NCBI RefSeq assembly: GCF_040359615.1
Contig: NZ_CP132942.1
Coordinates: 5,208,001 to 5,272,000, forward strand
Reading direction: 5' to 3'
DNA from: Tunturibacter psychrotolerans
GTDB lineage: Bacteria; Acidobacteriota; Terriglobia; Terriglobales; Acidobacteriaceae
DNA length: 64,000 nt
Part shown: one piece after another, positions 29,275 to 36,950 of the stretch
Layout of the letters: the number at the start of each line of letters is the position of its first letter
How positions within the stretch are numbered: the first letter of the stretch is position 1
Made by a program: the position numbers and the translations under genes
Notes under the pieces: generated by a model
Database searches by the model: none
Seen by the model: only the letters and a program-made list of their open reading frames with translations
Told to the model about the DNA's origin: nothing

Positions 29275-30552
29275 TTGCCTAACGACGACCTTCAACTGGC
29301 ACAGTCCGAACAGACTTCCTCACTAAGCAAACGCCGGCCTTGGCTCGTCGCTTCTTTGCTCTTTGTCGTAGCGCTCATCAATTACTTTGACCGACAAAGT
29401 CTCTCCGTCGTCGCGCCACGTTTTCAGCAGGAGCTACATCTTTCCGATCAGGGCTACGGCCACGTCGTAAGTCTCTTTTTGCTTGCCTCTGCATTCGCCT
29501 ATGCAGCCTCCGGTTTTATCACGGATAGGTTAGGAACGCGCCGCAGTATGGCACTTTTCGTTGGGTGGTGGTCTCTTGCGGAGGCGGCCACGGCTTTTGC
29601 GACTTCTACTTTCCAGCTCTCGTTCGCGCGCTTTTGCCTCGGCTTAGGCGAACCCGGCTTATGGGTCGCCGCGCCGAAGGCTGTCGGAGAAAGCTTCGAA
29701 CGACCACAACGCGGCCTAGCCATTGGTATTTACACCATGGGAGCGACGGTCGGAGCTGTCGTTGCTATACCAGTCATTGCGGCGATCACAAACCACTTAC
29801 CCTGGAAGGTTGTCTTTCTCATTGATGGTGCCGCTGGACTTATTTGGCTGCCTTTCTGGTTATTCGTGTACAGAGATGGCTTGGTCGCTCAGTCGACGAC
29901 CGGATCAGAAGTTTTGCGTGAGGTCCTCTCACGAGGTAAGACTTGGAAGCTGATGGTAGCGCGCGGCCTCACCGATCCGGTCTGGTATTTTTATCTCTTC
30001 TGGTTTCCGAAGTATCTTCTGACGGTGCGGCATCTGTCGATGGGTCAACTCGCTAGGGTGGGATGGATCGTTTACCTCGCCGCAGGCATAGGCACTTTGC
30101 TCGGAGGCGTGGTCTCAGGCAGATTGATTCGCCGAGGAATGACTGCAGGGTTCGCTTACCGGCGCATCATGCTCATCTCGGCGATTCTTATCCCGCTAAG
30201 TCCGTTGGCAGGTTTTGCTCAGACCGCGGCGGTTGCTATCGGTATTGCATCGGTCATTGCACTGGCCCACATGGCGTGGCTAGTGAATCTAACATCAACA
30301 ATCGTCGAACTATTTCCGGCCAACCAGATTGGTAAGGCTGCCGGACTGGTTGCAGCCGGCAGTGGTCTCGGTGGTATGGTCTCGAGCGAGATCATAGGCT
30401 ACCTGGTAGCTCATCAAGGATATCTCCCGATCTTCTACATTATGGCGGTTCTACATCCTATTGCTCTCGTGATTCTCTGGAAGGCCTTCTCAGATACGCC
30501 GAATTCAGACATGCTTTCTGTGGCCAGCCGGACCGTCACGGCAGTTCGGTAG
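29275..30552 (+). CDS. MFS transporter of the anion:cation symporter type
   Basis: The 425-residue protein has twelve predicted membrane helices and MFS motif A-like GFITDRLGTRRSM, with the N-terminal signature NYFDRQSLSVVAPRFQQEL typical of the ACS family (hexuronate and glucarate transporters). The start is TTG at 29275, 24 bp after the oxidoreductase gene. It probably imports the mono- or disaccharide, or sugar acid, released by the periplasmic glycosidases. Its 3' end overlaps the end of the convergent GH2 gene by 17 bp. A hexuronate-type substrate fits the family but is not demonstrated. Confidence 0.9.
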   Translation: MPNDDLQLAQSEQTSSLSKRRPWLVASLLFVVALINYFDRQSLSVVAPRFQQELHLSDQGYGHVVSLFLLASAFAYAASGFITDRLGTRRSMALFVGWWSLAEAATAFATSTFQLSFARFCLGLGEPGLWVAAPKAVGESFERPQRGLAIGIYTMGATVGAVVAIPVIAAITNHLPWKVVFLIDGAAGLIWLPFWLFVYRDGLVAQSTTGSEVLREVLSRGKTWKLMVARGLTDPVWYFYLFWFPKYLLTVRHLSMGQLARVGWIVYLAAGIGTLLGGVVSGRLIRRGMTAGFAYRRIMLISAILIPLSPLAGFAQTAAVAIGIASVIALAHMAWLVNLTSTIVELFPANQIGKAAGLVAAGSGLGGMVSSEIIGYLVAHQGYLPIFYIMAVLHPIALVILWKAFSDTPNSDMLSVASRTVTAVR

Positions 30553-32263
30553 CGAAAAGTCCCTGCACAACTTTCCAGCTATCCCGATGTTCTCTGTTGA
30601 AATTGACCGTGCCCCATCGACGTATTCCATCAGGAGGCGTTCCGTGATGTAGCGAGCGGTAGTCAGCCCAGGTCCACAGAGCGCCGCCTATCATCCACGG
30701 TCGAGCCTTCATCGCAGTCACTGCTTCTGTGATGTCTGCAATCCGCTCAGGATCGTGCAGACCGGGCTCACCCATGTGACCGAACTCAGTCATGAAGACT
30801 GGCTTATCAGGCCATAACGCATGAACCCGGTCTAGCCTCTTTCCATAATCTCCATAGATGTTTACAGAGACGAAATCCGAATACTGGCTGGCTTCATCGT
30901 TGCCTGTCTTTACGTTTGGATCACCAGTAAAGCGACTCGCGAATGTGATAAGTCGGGTTGAATCAAGACCAAGTGTGTAGCTTCGCATGTCTCGCGTCCA
31001 TGCGATGCCCTCCGGGGTTGCCGACTCATACTCATTCCCCACGCTCCATGCGATCACCGAGGGGTGATTCCAGTCCTCTTCCATCATTTCGCGCATCTGC
31101 GATTGCCAGACCGTCCGGAGTGCCGGGTCAGCCATCTGCCACGCGCCTAGGTTCCAATTTCCCGCTTCCGCGATGATCAACATGCCATGTTCGTCAGCAA
31201 AGTCCAACAACTCTTGTGCCTGCGGATAGTGCGCGATTCGCATCATTCTCATGTTGTCCGCAAGCATATCGCTCAAATCGCGTGTTACGATCGCCTTCGA
31301 CTCACTTAGGCCTGCGACTGGATCTTCGCTCACTCTATTAGCGCCAAACAAATGTACCGGATTGCCGTTTAGCAACAACTCAGTGCCTTGCACCCGAATT
31401 TCGCGAACTCCAAATCTCGTCTCGAGCCCTTCATCGCCAATGCTGAGGCTTGCGTCGTATAAATGAGGATCGCGAGTGCTCCAAAGATGTGGGCGGACAA
31501 GCGTTCCAGTCCAAGAAATCTGCGCCTCGCTGTTTTTGGAAGCCTTCACTCGCGGCAACAGAATCTCTAGGCCAGCGATGCTTCCTGAAAGGGTCACAGT
31601 TGCGTCTTCATTGCCCGAATTACGTAAAAAGGCATGAACGGTTATCTTTGCGATATCGCGTTGTAGGTCCGGCTTCGCGTCAATCTTGATGTTTTTCAGG
31701 TAGACCTTGTTCGTCACGATTAGAGAGACCGGTCGCACAATACCGCCATACGGCATCCATCCGAAGATCCCTTCACCATTAAGCGTTCCATAAGGAGTGG
31801 CGCCCTGGCCACTATGCCCGGCCGTCGCAATCGCGGGAATTGTTGTCAACGTCGGTGTGTTGTCAACTTCTACTACGAGATGATTGGTGCCAACTTTGAG
31901 GGACTCGGTCACATCGAGTTCGAACGAAGTGTAGCCGCCTTCATGGCTCCCTACATCTTTCCCGTTCAGCCACACATGAGCTTTGTAATACACCGCGTCG
32001 AAGCGTAGTCTCGCTATCCTGCCAGATCTTATTGACGGGGCCTCGAAGTTCCGCTCATACACTGCATCACCGATATAGTGTTCATATCCAGGCATCACCG
32101 GCCAGCAATGCGGTACCGTCACATCATGTTTCGCACCATCGAGTGTTCCGCGAAACGTCCAACCCGCACCGCCCAAGTCAACGGTTGTCGTTAGAGCATG
32201 AAGTGAAAAAAGTGATCCCCATATCAACACTGCAACCCCGAGCGCTATCCGATTAAACTTCAT
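30536..32263 (-). CDS. GH2 glycoside hydrolase (beta-galactosidase/glucuronidase type)
   Basis: The 575-residue protein starts with a signal peptide (LGVAVLIWGSLFSLHA), so it is exported. A sugar-binding domain (about 24-180, DAVYYKAHVWLNGKDVGSHEGG), an Ig-like domain (about 180-290) and the catalytic barrel follow. The acid/base glutamate is in AWSVGNE and the nucleophile in FMTEFG, both intact, so the enzyme should be active. The protein is short for the family because no C-terminal domains follow the barrel. Its 3' end overlaps the MFS gene by 17 bp in convergent orientation. Operator 4 (TTAATCGATTAA) lies about 75 bp upstream of the start, and the promoter is under the same repressor. Confidence 0.93.
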   Translation of the reverse strand: MKFNRIALGVAVLIWGSLFSLHALTTTVDLGGAGWTFRGTLDGAKHDVTVPHCWPVMPGYEHYIGDAVYERNFEAPSIRSGRIARLRFDAVYYKAHVWLNGKDVGSHEGGYTSFELDVTESLKVGTNHLVVEVDNTPTLTTIPAIATAGHSGQGATPYGTLNGEGIFGWMPYGGIVRPVSLIVTNKVYLKNIKIDAKPDLQRDIAKITVHAFLRNSGNEDATVTLSGSIAGLEILLPRVKASKNSEAQISWTGTLVRPHLWSTRDPHLYDASLSIGDEGLETRFGVREIRVQGTELLLNGNPVHLFGANRVSEDPVAGLSESKAIVTRDLSDMLADNMRMMRIAHYPQAQELLDFADEHGMLIIAEAGNWNLGAWQMADPALRTVWQSQMREMMEEDWNHPSVIAWSVGNEYESATPEGIAWTRDMRSYTLGLDSTRLITFASRFTGDPNVKTGNDEASQYSDFVSVNIYGDYGKRLDRVHALWPDKPVFMTEFGHMGEPGLHDPERIADITEAVTAMKARPWMIGGALWTWADYRSLHHGTPPDGIRRWGTVNFNREHRDSWKVVQGLFATELP

Positions 32264-32336
32264 GCACGCGATAGGCTCCTCTTTGATTGGGATGAGTGGC
32301 TGTTCTATTTTCCGGATGGCTCATAATAGTCACATG

Positions 32337-32348
32337 TTAATCGATTAA
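32337..32348. promoter_or_regulatory. LacI-type operator 4
   Basis: TTAATCGATTAA is a perfect 12-bp palindrome centred on CG, about 75 bp upstream of the GH2 gene. On the minus strand a TATTAT hexamer just downstream is a -10 candidate for that gene, which would place the operator in the -35 to spacer region. Confidence 0.65.
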
Positions 32349-32391
32349 TCTTAGCCTGTTCCAGATTCTTCGGGAATTTAAAAGAAACGGT

Positions 32392-33420
32392 CTACGCCGT
32401 GGTTCCGGGTGCTAATTCGAAAGGTAGGAGCACACGTTGAGACTTACCATTAGGTTTCTCTATCTCGTCGATGAGCATCTCCGCGGCAAGTTCCCCCATT
32501 CGAAACGTTGGGATTACCAATGAGGTTGGTCTTGGACGCAGACGATCGCCTAAACCGACATTTCCTCTTGCCAATACGGAAACGTCCTCAGGCACGGACA
32601 GCCCACGAGCCTCAATATAGTCGTACAAGTGCAGCAGCAATTGTTCGTCAGCGGTGAAAATTGCGGTTGGCTGATCCCGCTTATTGTCGAACCATTCATC
32701 GAGAATTGTGAAGGCACGCTCACGTTCATACTGTGTGCATCCAACGCGTTCAGAAGGAAGCTTTAATCCATGTTTGGAGAGGCCTCGCTGTAAACCTTTT
32801 GTTAACTCGAGATGTGCTGGAAGGGTCGCAGAGCCACTTAAGAAAGCAATCTTGCGATGTCCTTTGGACGCTAAGTAATTTGCAGCAGCTTCCCCTAGCT
32901 TCGCGTCGTCCACTCCTACGTAATTAATGGGTGCCCGCCCATAGTAGGAGTTAATCATCGAGAACCGTATCCCTGCGGTCTTCAATTCATTGATGGTATC
33001 GGTCACATCTTGCGAAGTACACGAGCGCGTATTGATCAAGATCAATCCGTCAGTGAATCGGCTCTCCATGATCTGATCTCGAGTCTCCCTTCCTGGCTTT
33101 CCCGAAGGCGAGAAGATCAAAAGATTGTATCCGCGACGCATCAGTGTACTTTGTATGCCTGACAACGCTTGTGCGATAAATTGGTTGAAAAATATGGGAT
33201 CGCGTAATGGCACGACCAGGCCGAGCAAACGGGTTCTACGTTCAGCCAAAGCTTTTGCTAGTTCATTCGGGTAATAGCCCATTTCCGCAGCCGCACGTAA
33301 GATTTCTGCGCGCTTCTTTGGACCCACTCGCGTTGTCTCCCCTTTGTTTAAGGCAAGAGAAACTGCCGCAGTGGAGACGCCTACCCGTTTTGCAATATCC
33401 GAAAGTTTTGGAGCTGCCAT
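32392..33420 (-). CDS. LacI-family transcriptional regulator
   Basis: The 342-residue protein has an N-terminal LacI helix-turn-helix and hinge (KLSDIAKRVGVSTAAVSLALN, then GYYPNELAKALAERRTRLLGLVV), followed by a periplasmic-binding-protein-like effector domain (about 65-340). It is the only regulator in the sugar locus and the five 12-bp sites with central CG match the LacI operator type, so it is very probably the repressor of both divergent operons, of the GH2 gene and perhaps of itself (operator 5). Its effector ligand is probably the imported sugar or a metabolite of it. Confidence 0.95.
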   Translation of the reverse strand: MAAPKLSDIAKRVGVSTAAVSLALNKGETTRVGPKKRAEILRAAAEMGYYPNELAKALAERRTRLLGLVVPLRDPIFFNQFIAQALSGIQSTLMRRGYNLLIFSPSGKPGRETRDQIMESRFTDGLILINTRSCTSQDVTDTINELKTAGIRFSMINSYYGRAPINYVGVDDAKLGEAAANYLASKGHRKIAFLSGSATLPAHLELTKGLQRGLSKHGLKLPSERVGCTQYERERAFTILDEWFDNKRDQPTAIFTADEQLLLHLYDYIEARGLSVPEDVSVLARGNVGLGDRLRPRPTSLVIPTFRMGELAAEMLIDEIEKPNGKSQRVLLPFELAPGTTA

Positions 33421-33506
33421 ATGGTTTAATCGTCGTCGCTATCTATCTTCAACCGAATGTTTGACCTAACGACGGCATTCAGCTACTTAACTTTACCAGA
33501 TATGAG

Positions 33507-33518
33507 TTATGCGCTTGA
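33507..33518. promoter_or_regulatory. LacI-type operator 5
   Basis: TTATGCGCTTGA, in reverse TCAAGCGCATAA, differs at one position from operator 2. It lies 87 bp upstream of the lacI-type gene and suggests autoregulation. No convincing promoter hexamers were identified beside it. Confidence 0.5.
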
Positions 33519-33543
33519 CATGTAGTTTTTCGTGGTCATCCGG

Positions 33544-33882
33544 CTACGCAGGAGTAATGCAGTCAAGGAGACTCTGGTTCGAGGCCGATCCGTCGTTAAC
33601 GGCTTCAAGAAGCTGCTGCATGCAGCCGAGGTAGCGCTTTGTTCGTCGAAACGGATACATAGCCCGAGAGAAACTGGATCTGTTCCAGCTCCCGCCGCCC
33701 AGGTGACCAAGCCAAGCATAGGTTAAAAGTAGATCGTGCGGGACAACTACACCGACGCCCCAATCAAAAACCTCCCCGGTTCTTACGTAAAGCCATTGCC
33801 CCAAACGTTGGGTGTCTTTCCAATTGCCCCAGAGTGGATAGTCAACAGCTGGAAGACGAGCAAATGCATCATTGACGATCTT
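33544..33882 (-). pseudogene. Gene fragment of unknown family
   Basis: This frame is open for 113 codons with protein-like composition (VDYPLWGNW, WGVGVVVPHDLLLTYAWLGHLGGG) but has no ATG or GTG at its 5' end, only a TTG at 33804, and a stop codon right before the first codon. I do not recognise the family. It lies at the border between the sugar locus and the recombinase module, and looks like debris left by an integration or deletion. A small real gene starting at TTG 33804 cannot be excluded. Confidence 0.35.
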
Positions 33883-33964
33883 TTAGAATGCGTATAGCTT
33901 ATGTCTCGGGATAGCTGAATGCTTCGCCTACAACGTGTCCTATCCCTGTCTCGAATAGGTTACC

Positions 33965-34489
33965 GTGGAATCTTTCGCTGGTCCTCAGCCAGAGTCTTCC
34001 TTGGGCAATCCCTCCGCATTTGCAGTAGAGGTGCTTGTCCACTATCACAAAACTATCAACCGATTCCTTCCTATAGCGATCGAAACAGCATGCTGGGTCG
34101 CCGAAACCTTTTGCCGTTTCGTCGCGCAGCCTTCCTCCCCAGGCCTTCCGCCTGCTCCGGTCCTTCCTGCAGATCATCCTGACCTAAATATGTTCGACAA
34201 CCTTGTTGGACGACTCATGTTTGAGGCTCGCCGGCGGCACGGACCACGAATTCCGAAGCATGAATATCGGCGGATCGCTACGGAAATCGACCAAGCAAAG
34301 CTTAAGCCAATCAACAACCTGGAGGGACAATGGCGCAAGGAACTTGCAGCGTCCAATCGTAATGCTCGGAAAGCCATACACACCTTTGAAGCGGCTTTAC
34401 GATCTCCCAGTTTCCGGCGTGGAGTATTGAAGAGAATTTACAGGGCTCATGATAAGTGGTCAGAGAAACATCCACATTTGTCCGACTGA
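33965..34489 (+). CDS. Hypothetical protein of the recombinase module
   Basis: The frame encodes up to 174 residues. The C-terminal half is basic and helical (LMFEARRRHGPRIPKHEYRRIATEIDQAKLKPINNLEGQWRKEL) with no domain that I can name. A shorter start at the ATG of MFDNLVGRLM (about residue 76) is plausible and would leave a protein of about 100 residues. It lies upstream of the ParB-methyltransferase gene on the same strand, and its stop codon sits inside an inverted repeat. The first half of the frame may not be translated. Function unknown. Confidence 0.5.
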   Translation: MESFAGPQPESSLGNPSAFAVEVLVHYHKTINRFLPIAIETACWVAETFCRFVAQPSSPGLPPAPVLPADHPDLNMFDNLVGRLMFEARRRHGPRIPKHEYRRIATEIDQAKLKPINNLEGQWRKELAASNRNARKAIHTFEAALRSPSFRRGVLKRIYRAHDKWSEKHPHLSD

Positions 34490-34562
34490 AAATTCCGGAC
34501 AAATTCATGTGGAATATGTATCTCTCTATGTATCAATTATTTCCGCTTGATTTTTTGTCCGG
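34476..34562. repeat. Three copies of ATTTGTCCG/TTTGTCCGG in opposite orientations
   Basis: ATTTGTCCG (34476-34484) and CGGACAAAT (34496-34504) form a perfect 9-bp inverted repeat with an 11-bp spacer, and a third copy TTTGTCCGG is at 34554-34562. They overlap the stop codon of the preceding gene and end 88 bp before the methyltransferase start. They could be sites for a repressor of the module, a recombinase site, or a terminator. Confidence 0.5.
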
Positions 34563-34649
34563 CTACCGATCAGCTCCTGTAGAAACTATTGTGACGGCCC
34601 GGCTGTTTAGTCAGACTCGCTGTAGTGAAGATTCGCTACAGGGGGTCAG

Positions 34650-35954
34650 ATGAAACAAGCAGCTTCCGCTCTTGAAATTACATATCGACAGATCAACGAT
34701 CTAAAGCCATATACCAGAAACGCTCGCACTCACTCCAAACGCCAGATTCGTCAAATTGCAGACAGCATCAACGCGTTCGGATTCACTAATCCCGTTCTAC
34801 TGAAAACCGATAGTACGATTATTGCCGGGCATGGCCGCGTTGAAGCCGCTCGGCTACTTGGCATGAATGAGGTACCGACGATTCAGCTCTCCAACCTCTC
34901 CGAAGATGAGGTCCGAGCCTACATTCTTGCCGACAACAAACTCGCGGATAATGCAGGTTGGGATGAATCGATCCTCAAGATCGAATTGCAGCACCTCCTG
35001 ACCGTCGATTTGGGCTTTGAGATAAGCGTGACCGGCTTCGAGATTCCCGAAATTGACCTAATCCTTCAACAAGCAGAAGCGAAGCCAGATCCAGACGATG
35101 CAATCGAAGCACTACTGGGACCAGCGATCTCCCGTCCCGGCGACCGGTGGCTTCTTGGCAAGCATAAAATTTATTGCGGCAACTCTCTTGATGAGCAGTC
35201 CTATCAAGAGCTCATGGAGGGGCGTAAGGCGGATGCGATATTTATAGACCCGCCTTACAATGTGGCTATCGATGGTCATGTCAGCGGTAACGGGTCGATT
35301 CATCATCGCGAATTCGCGATGGCCTCAGGGGAAATGACGGAAAAAGAATTCGTCGAGTTCCTAAGTGCGAGTTTCGAACCCCTCGTTCGGCATAGCAAAC
35401 CCGGTTCCGTACACTTCGCGTGTATGGATTGGCGTCACGTCGGCGAGATTCTCTCAGCCGGTAAACAGGCCTATGACGCTCTGCTCAACCTCTGTATCTG
35501 GGCCAAGGACAAGGGTGGAATGGGGTCCTTCTACAGATCTCAACATGAACTCATCTTTGTGTTCCGCAACGGGAAGGCTGCTCATCGGAACAACGTCCAA
35601 CTCGGGAAGTTTGGCCGCAACCGCACGAATGTCTGGCAATACCCGGGAGTGAACACGCTATCGCGGCAGGGTGAAGAGGGCAATCTCCTTGCACTGCACC
35701 CGACAGTCAAGCCAGTATCAATGGTTGCGGATGCACTGCTCGATTGCACGCAACCAGGCGGTCTTATTCTGGATTCTTTCTTAGGTTCGGGTACGACCCT
35801 GATCGCGGCGGAGCGAATAGGAAGGGTCTGCTACGGCATCGAACTTGATCCTCTCTACGTGGACACTGCGATCCAACGCTGGCAGCGATACACCGGCAGG
35901 ACTGCTGTACATGCCGAATCAGGCAGGCAGTTTGGGGAGGTGGCTTGTGGCTGA
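34650..35954 (+). CDS. ParB-like domain fused to DNA methyltransferase
   Basis: The 434-residue protein has a ParB/Srx-like domain at about 10-110 (RNARTHSKRQIRQIADSI, then IIAGHGRVEAA, the ParB GHGR motif) and a DNA methyltransferase at about 170-430. The catalytic motif DPPYN is at residues 200-204 and the AdoMet motif (FLGSGTT) follows it, at about 377-383. This order is that of beta-class N4-cytosine/N6-adenine enzymes. Such ParB-MTase fusions occur in phages and integrative elements. There is no cognate restriction gene beside it, so it may serve as an orphan modifying enzyme, for instance for anti-restriction. It overlaps the next gene by 8 bp. Confidence 0.92.
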   Translation: MKQAASALEITYRQINDLKPYTRNARTHSKRQIRQIADSINAFGFTNPVLLKTDSTIIAGHGRVEAARLLGMNEVPTIQLSNLSEDEVRAYILADNKLADNAGWDESILKIELQHLLTVDLGFEISVTGFEIPEIDLILQQAEAKPDPDDAIEALLGPAISRPGDRWLLGKHKIYCGNSLDEQSYQELMEGRKADAIFIDPPYNVAIDGHVSGNGSIHHREFAMASGEMTEKEFVEFLSASFEPLVRHSKPGSVHFACMDWRHVGEILSAGKQAYDALLNLCIWAKDKGGMGSFYRSQHELIFVFRNGKAAHRNNVQLGKFGRNRTNVWQYPGVNTLSRQGEEGNLLALHPTVKPVSMVADALLDCTQPGGLILDSFLGSGTTLIAAERIGRVCYGIELDPLYVDTAIQRWQRYTGRTAVHAESGRQFGEVACG

Positions 35955-36321
35955 AAATTCCTATGAGATCGGCTTCGGAAAACCCCCGAAGCACACTCAA
36001 TTCCGCAAGGGCCAATCCGGAAACCCAAAGGGCCGACCAAAAGGATCCAAGAATATCGACGTTCTCATCCGCAAAGCCCTCGAAGAGAAGGTGATCGTCA
36101 AAGGGCCGGGCGGTAGACGTTTGATCTCCAAGTTTGAGGCTGCGCTCACGCAACAGGCCAACAAAGCGGCGAGTGGCGATCCAAGGGCATTCCGAGAAAT
36201 CCTTCGGCTGCGTGAACGAGTACAAGAGCAGGAACCGTTTCTCAGCCCTCCGAATTTTGTGGTCAACTTTATCCGTCCTCGCAATACGAAACCCGGCCCG
36301 AACAAAGATGGCGGCGAATGA
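35947..36321 (+). CDS. DUF5681 protein
   Basis: The GTG at 35947, preceded by GGGAGG, gives a 124-residue protein that overlaps the end of the methyltransferase gene by 8 bp. The N-terminal signature KPPKHTQFRKGQSGNPKGRPKG is that of DUF5681, a small family in phages and integrative elements. The rest is a charged helix (IRKALEEKVIVKG, then ISKFEAALTQQANKAASGD). The basic N terminus suggests nucleic-acid binding, possibly as a packaging or terminase-related component, but no function is established. It is the second gene of the module. Confidence 0.8.
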   Translation: MAENSYEIGFGKPPKHTQFRKGQSGNPKGRPKGSKNIDVLIRKALEEKVIVKGPGGRRLISKFEAALTQQANKAASGDPRAFREILRLRERVQEQEPFLSPPNFVVNFIRPRNTKPGPNKDGGE

Positions 36322-36470
36322 TCAAAAACTCTCGCCGTGCGGGACGAATCCGGGCTTGATCTTACAAAATTTGGGAAACAGACTTGATCCGTGTACTCTC
36401 TGAATCTCCCAGTTTTGAGAGGTTATGGAGACGGTTTCGACTTGACTGTTCGCCTGATTGGAGCGGGAAT

Positions 36471-36497
36471 GGGACTGCCGCAGAGAGAGGCGGTCCC
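36471..36497. promoter_or_regulatory. Hairpin covering the ribosome binding site of the DUF2924 gene
   Basis: GGGACTGCC (36471-36479) can pair with GGCGGTCCC (36489-36497), with one G-U position, directly in front of the ATG at 36498. The purine stretch GAGAGAGG that would serve as ribosome binding site lies in the loop and stem. It could limit translation initiation, which is an inference from pairing only. Confidence 0.4.
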
Positions 36498-36950
36498 ATG
36501 AAAGAGACACCATCGAATGACGCAACAGCTTTCTTGATTCGTAACCTGCCCAACTTGCCTAAAATGCGTTTGGTGGAGCTATGGAAGGACAACTTTGGAA
36601 AAGAGCCCGGGCGTATCCGCCCGGAGCTCATGTTGCCCATTCTCGCGTACAGAATTCAGGAAAGGGCTTATGGAGGCCTTTCTCCCAACGCCAACGCAAA
36701 GTCACAGATAATTGCGACCTCGCTTAGACCGCAGAGCCGTTTCCGAGATGAAGCTCGTCAGCGCTTCAAGTCCGGGACGAAACTGGTAAGGGAATGGAAG
36801 GGAAAGACCCACGAGGTCACGCTGAACGATGAGGGTTATCACTACCTGGGAAAGACATATAAGAGTCTGTCTCCGATTGCATGTGAGATCGCTGGGACAC
36901 GTTGGTCTGGGCCGGCCTTCTTCGGCACGAAGAAGGTGAAGGCTTCGTGA
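36498..36950 (+). CDS. DUF2924 protein
   Basis: The 150-residue protein contains the DUF2924 pattern: PKMRLVELWKDNFGKEP near the N terminus, then PRSRFRDEARQRF-like (here PQSRFRDEARQRF) and the C-terminal GTRWSGPAFFG. This family almost always sits directly upstream of a large serine recombinase in Alphaproteobacteria and some other phyla, and here too: its stop codon overlaps the GTG start of the recombinase gene (GTGA). The ATG at 36498 is chosen because the upstream in-frame codons carry no recognisable sequence. It may assist or regulate the recombinase. Function is not known. Confidence 0.85.
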   Translation: MKETPSNDATAFLIRNLPNLPKMRLVELWKDNFGKEPGRIRPELMLPILAYRIQERAYGGLSPNANAKSQIIATSLRPQSRFRDEARQRFKSGTKLVREWKGKTHEVTLNDEGYHYLGKTYKSLSPIACEIAGTRWSGPAFFGTKKVKAS

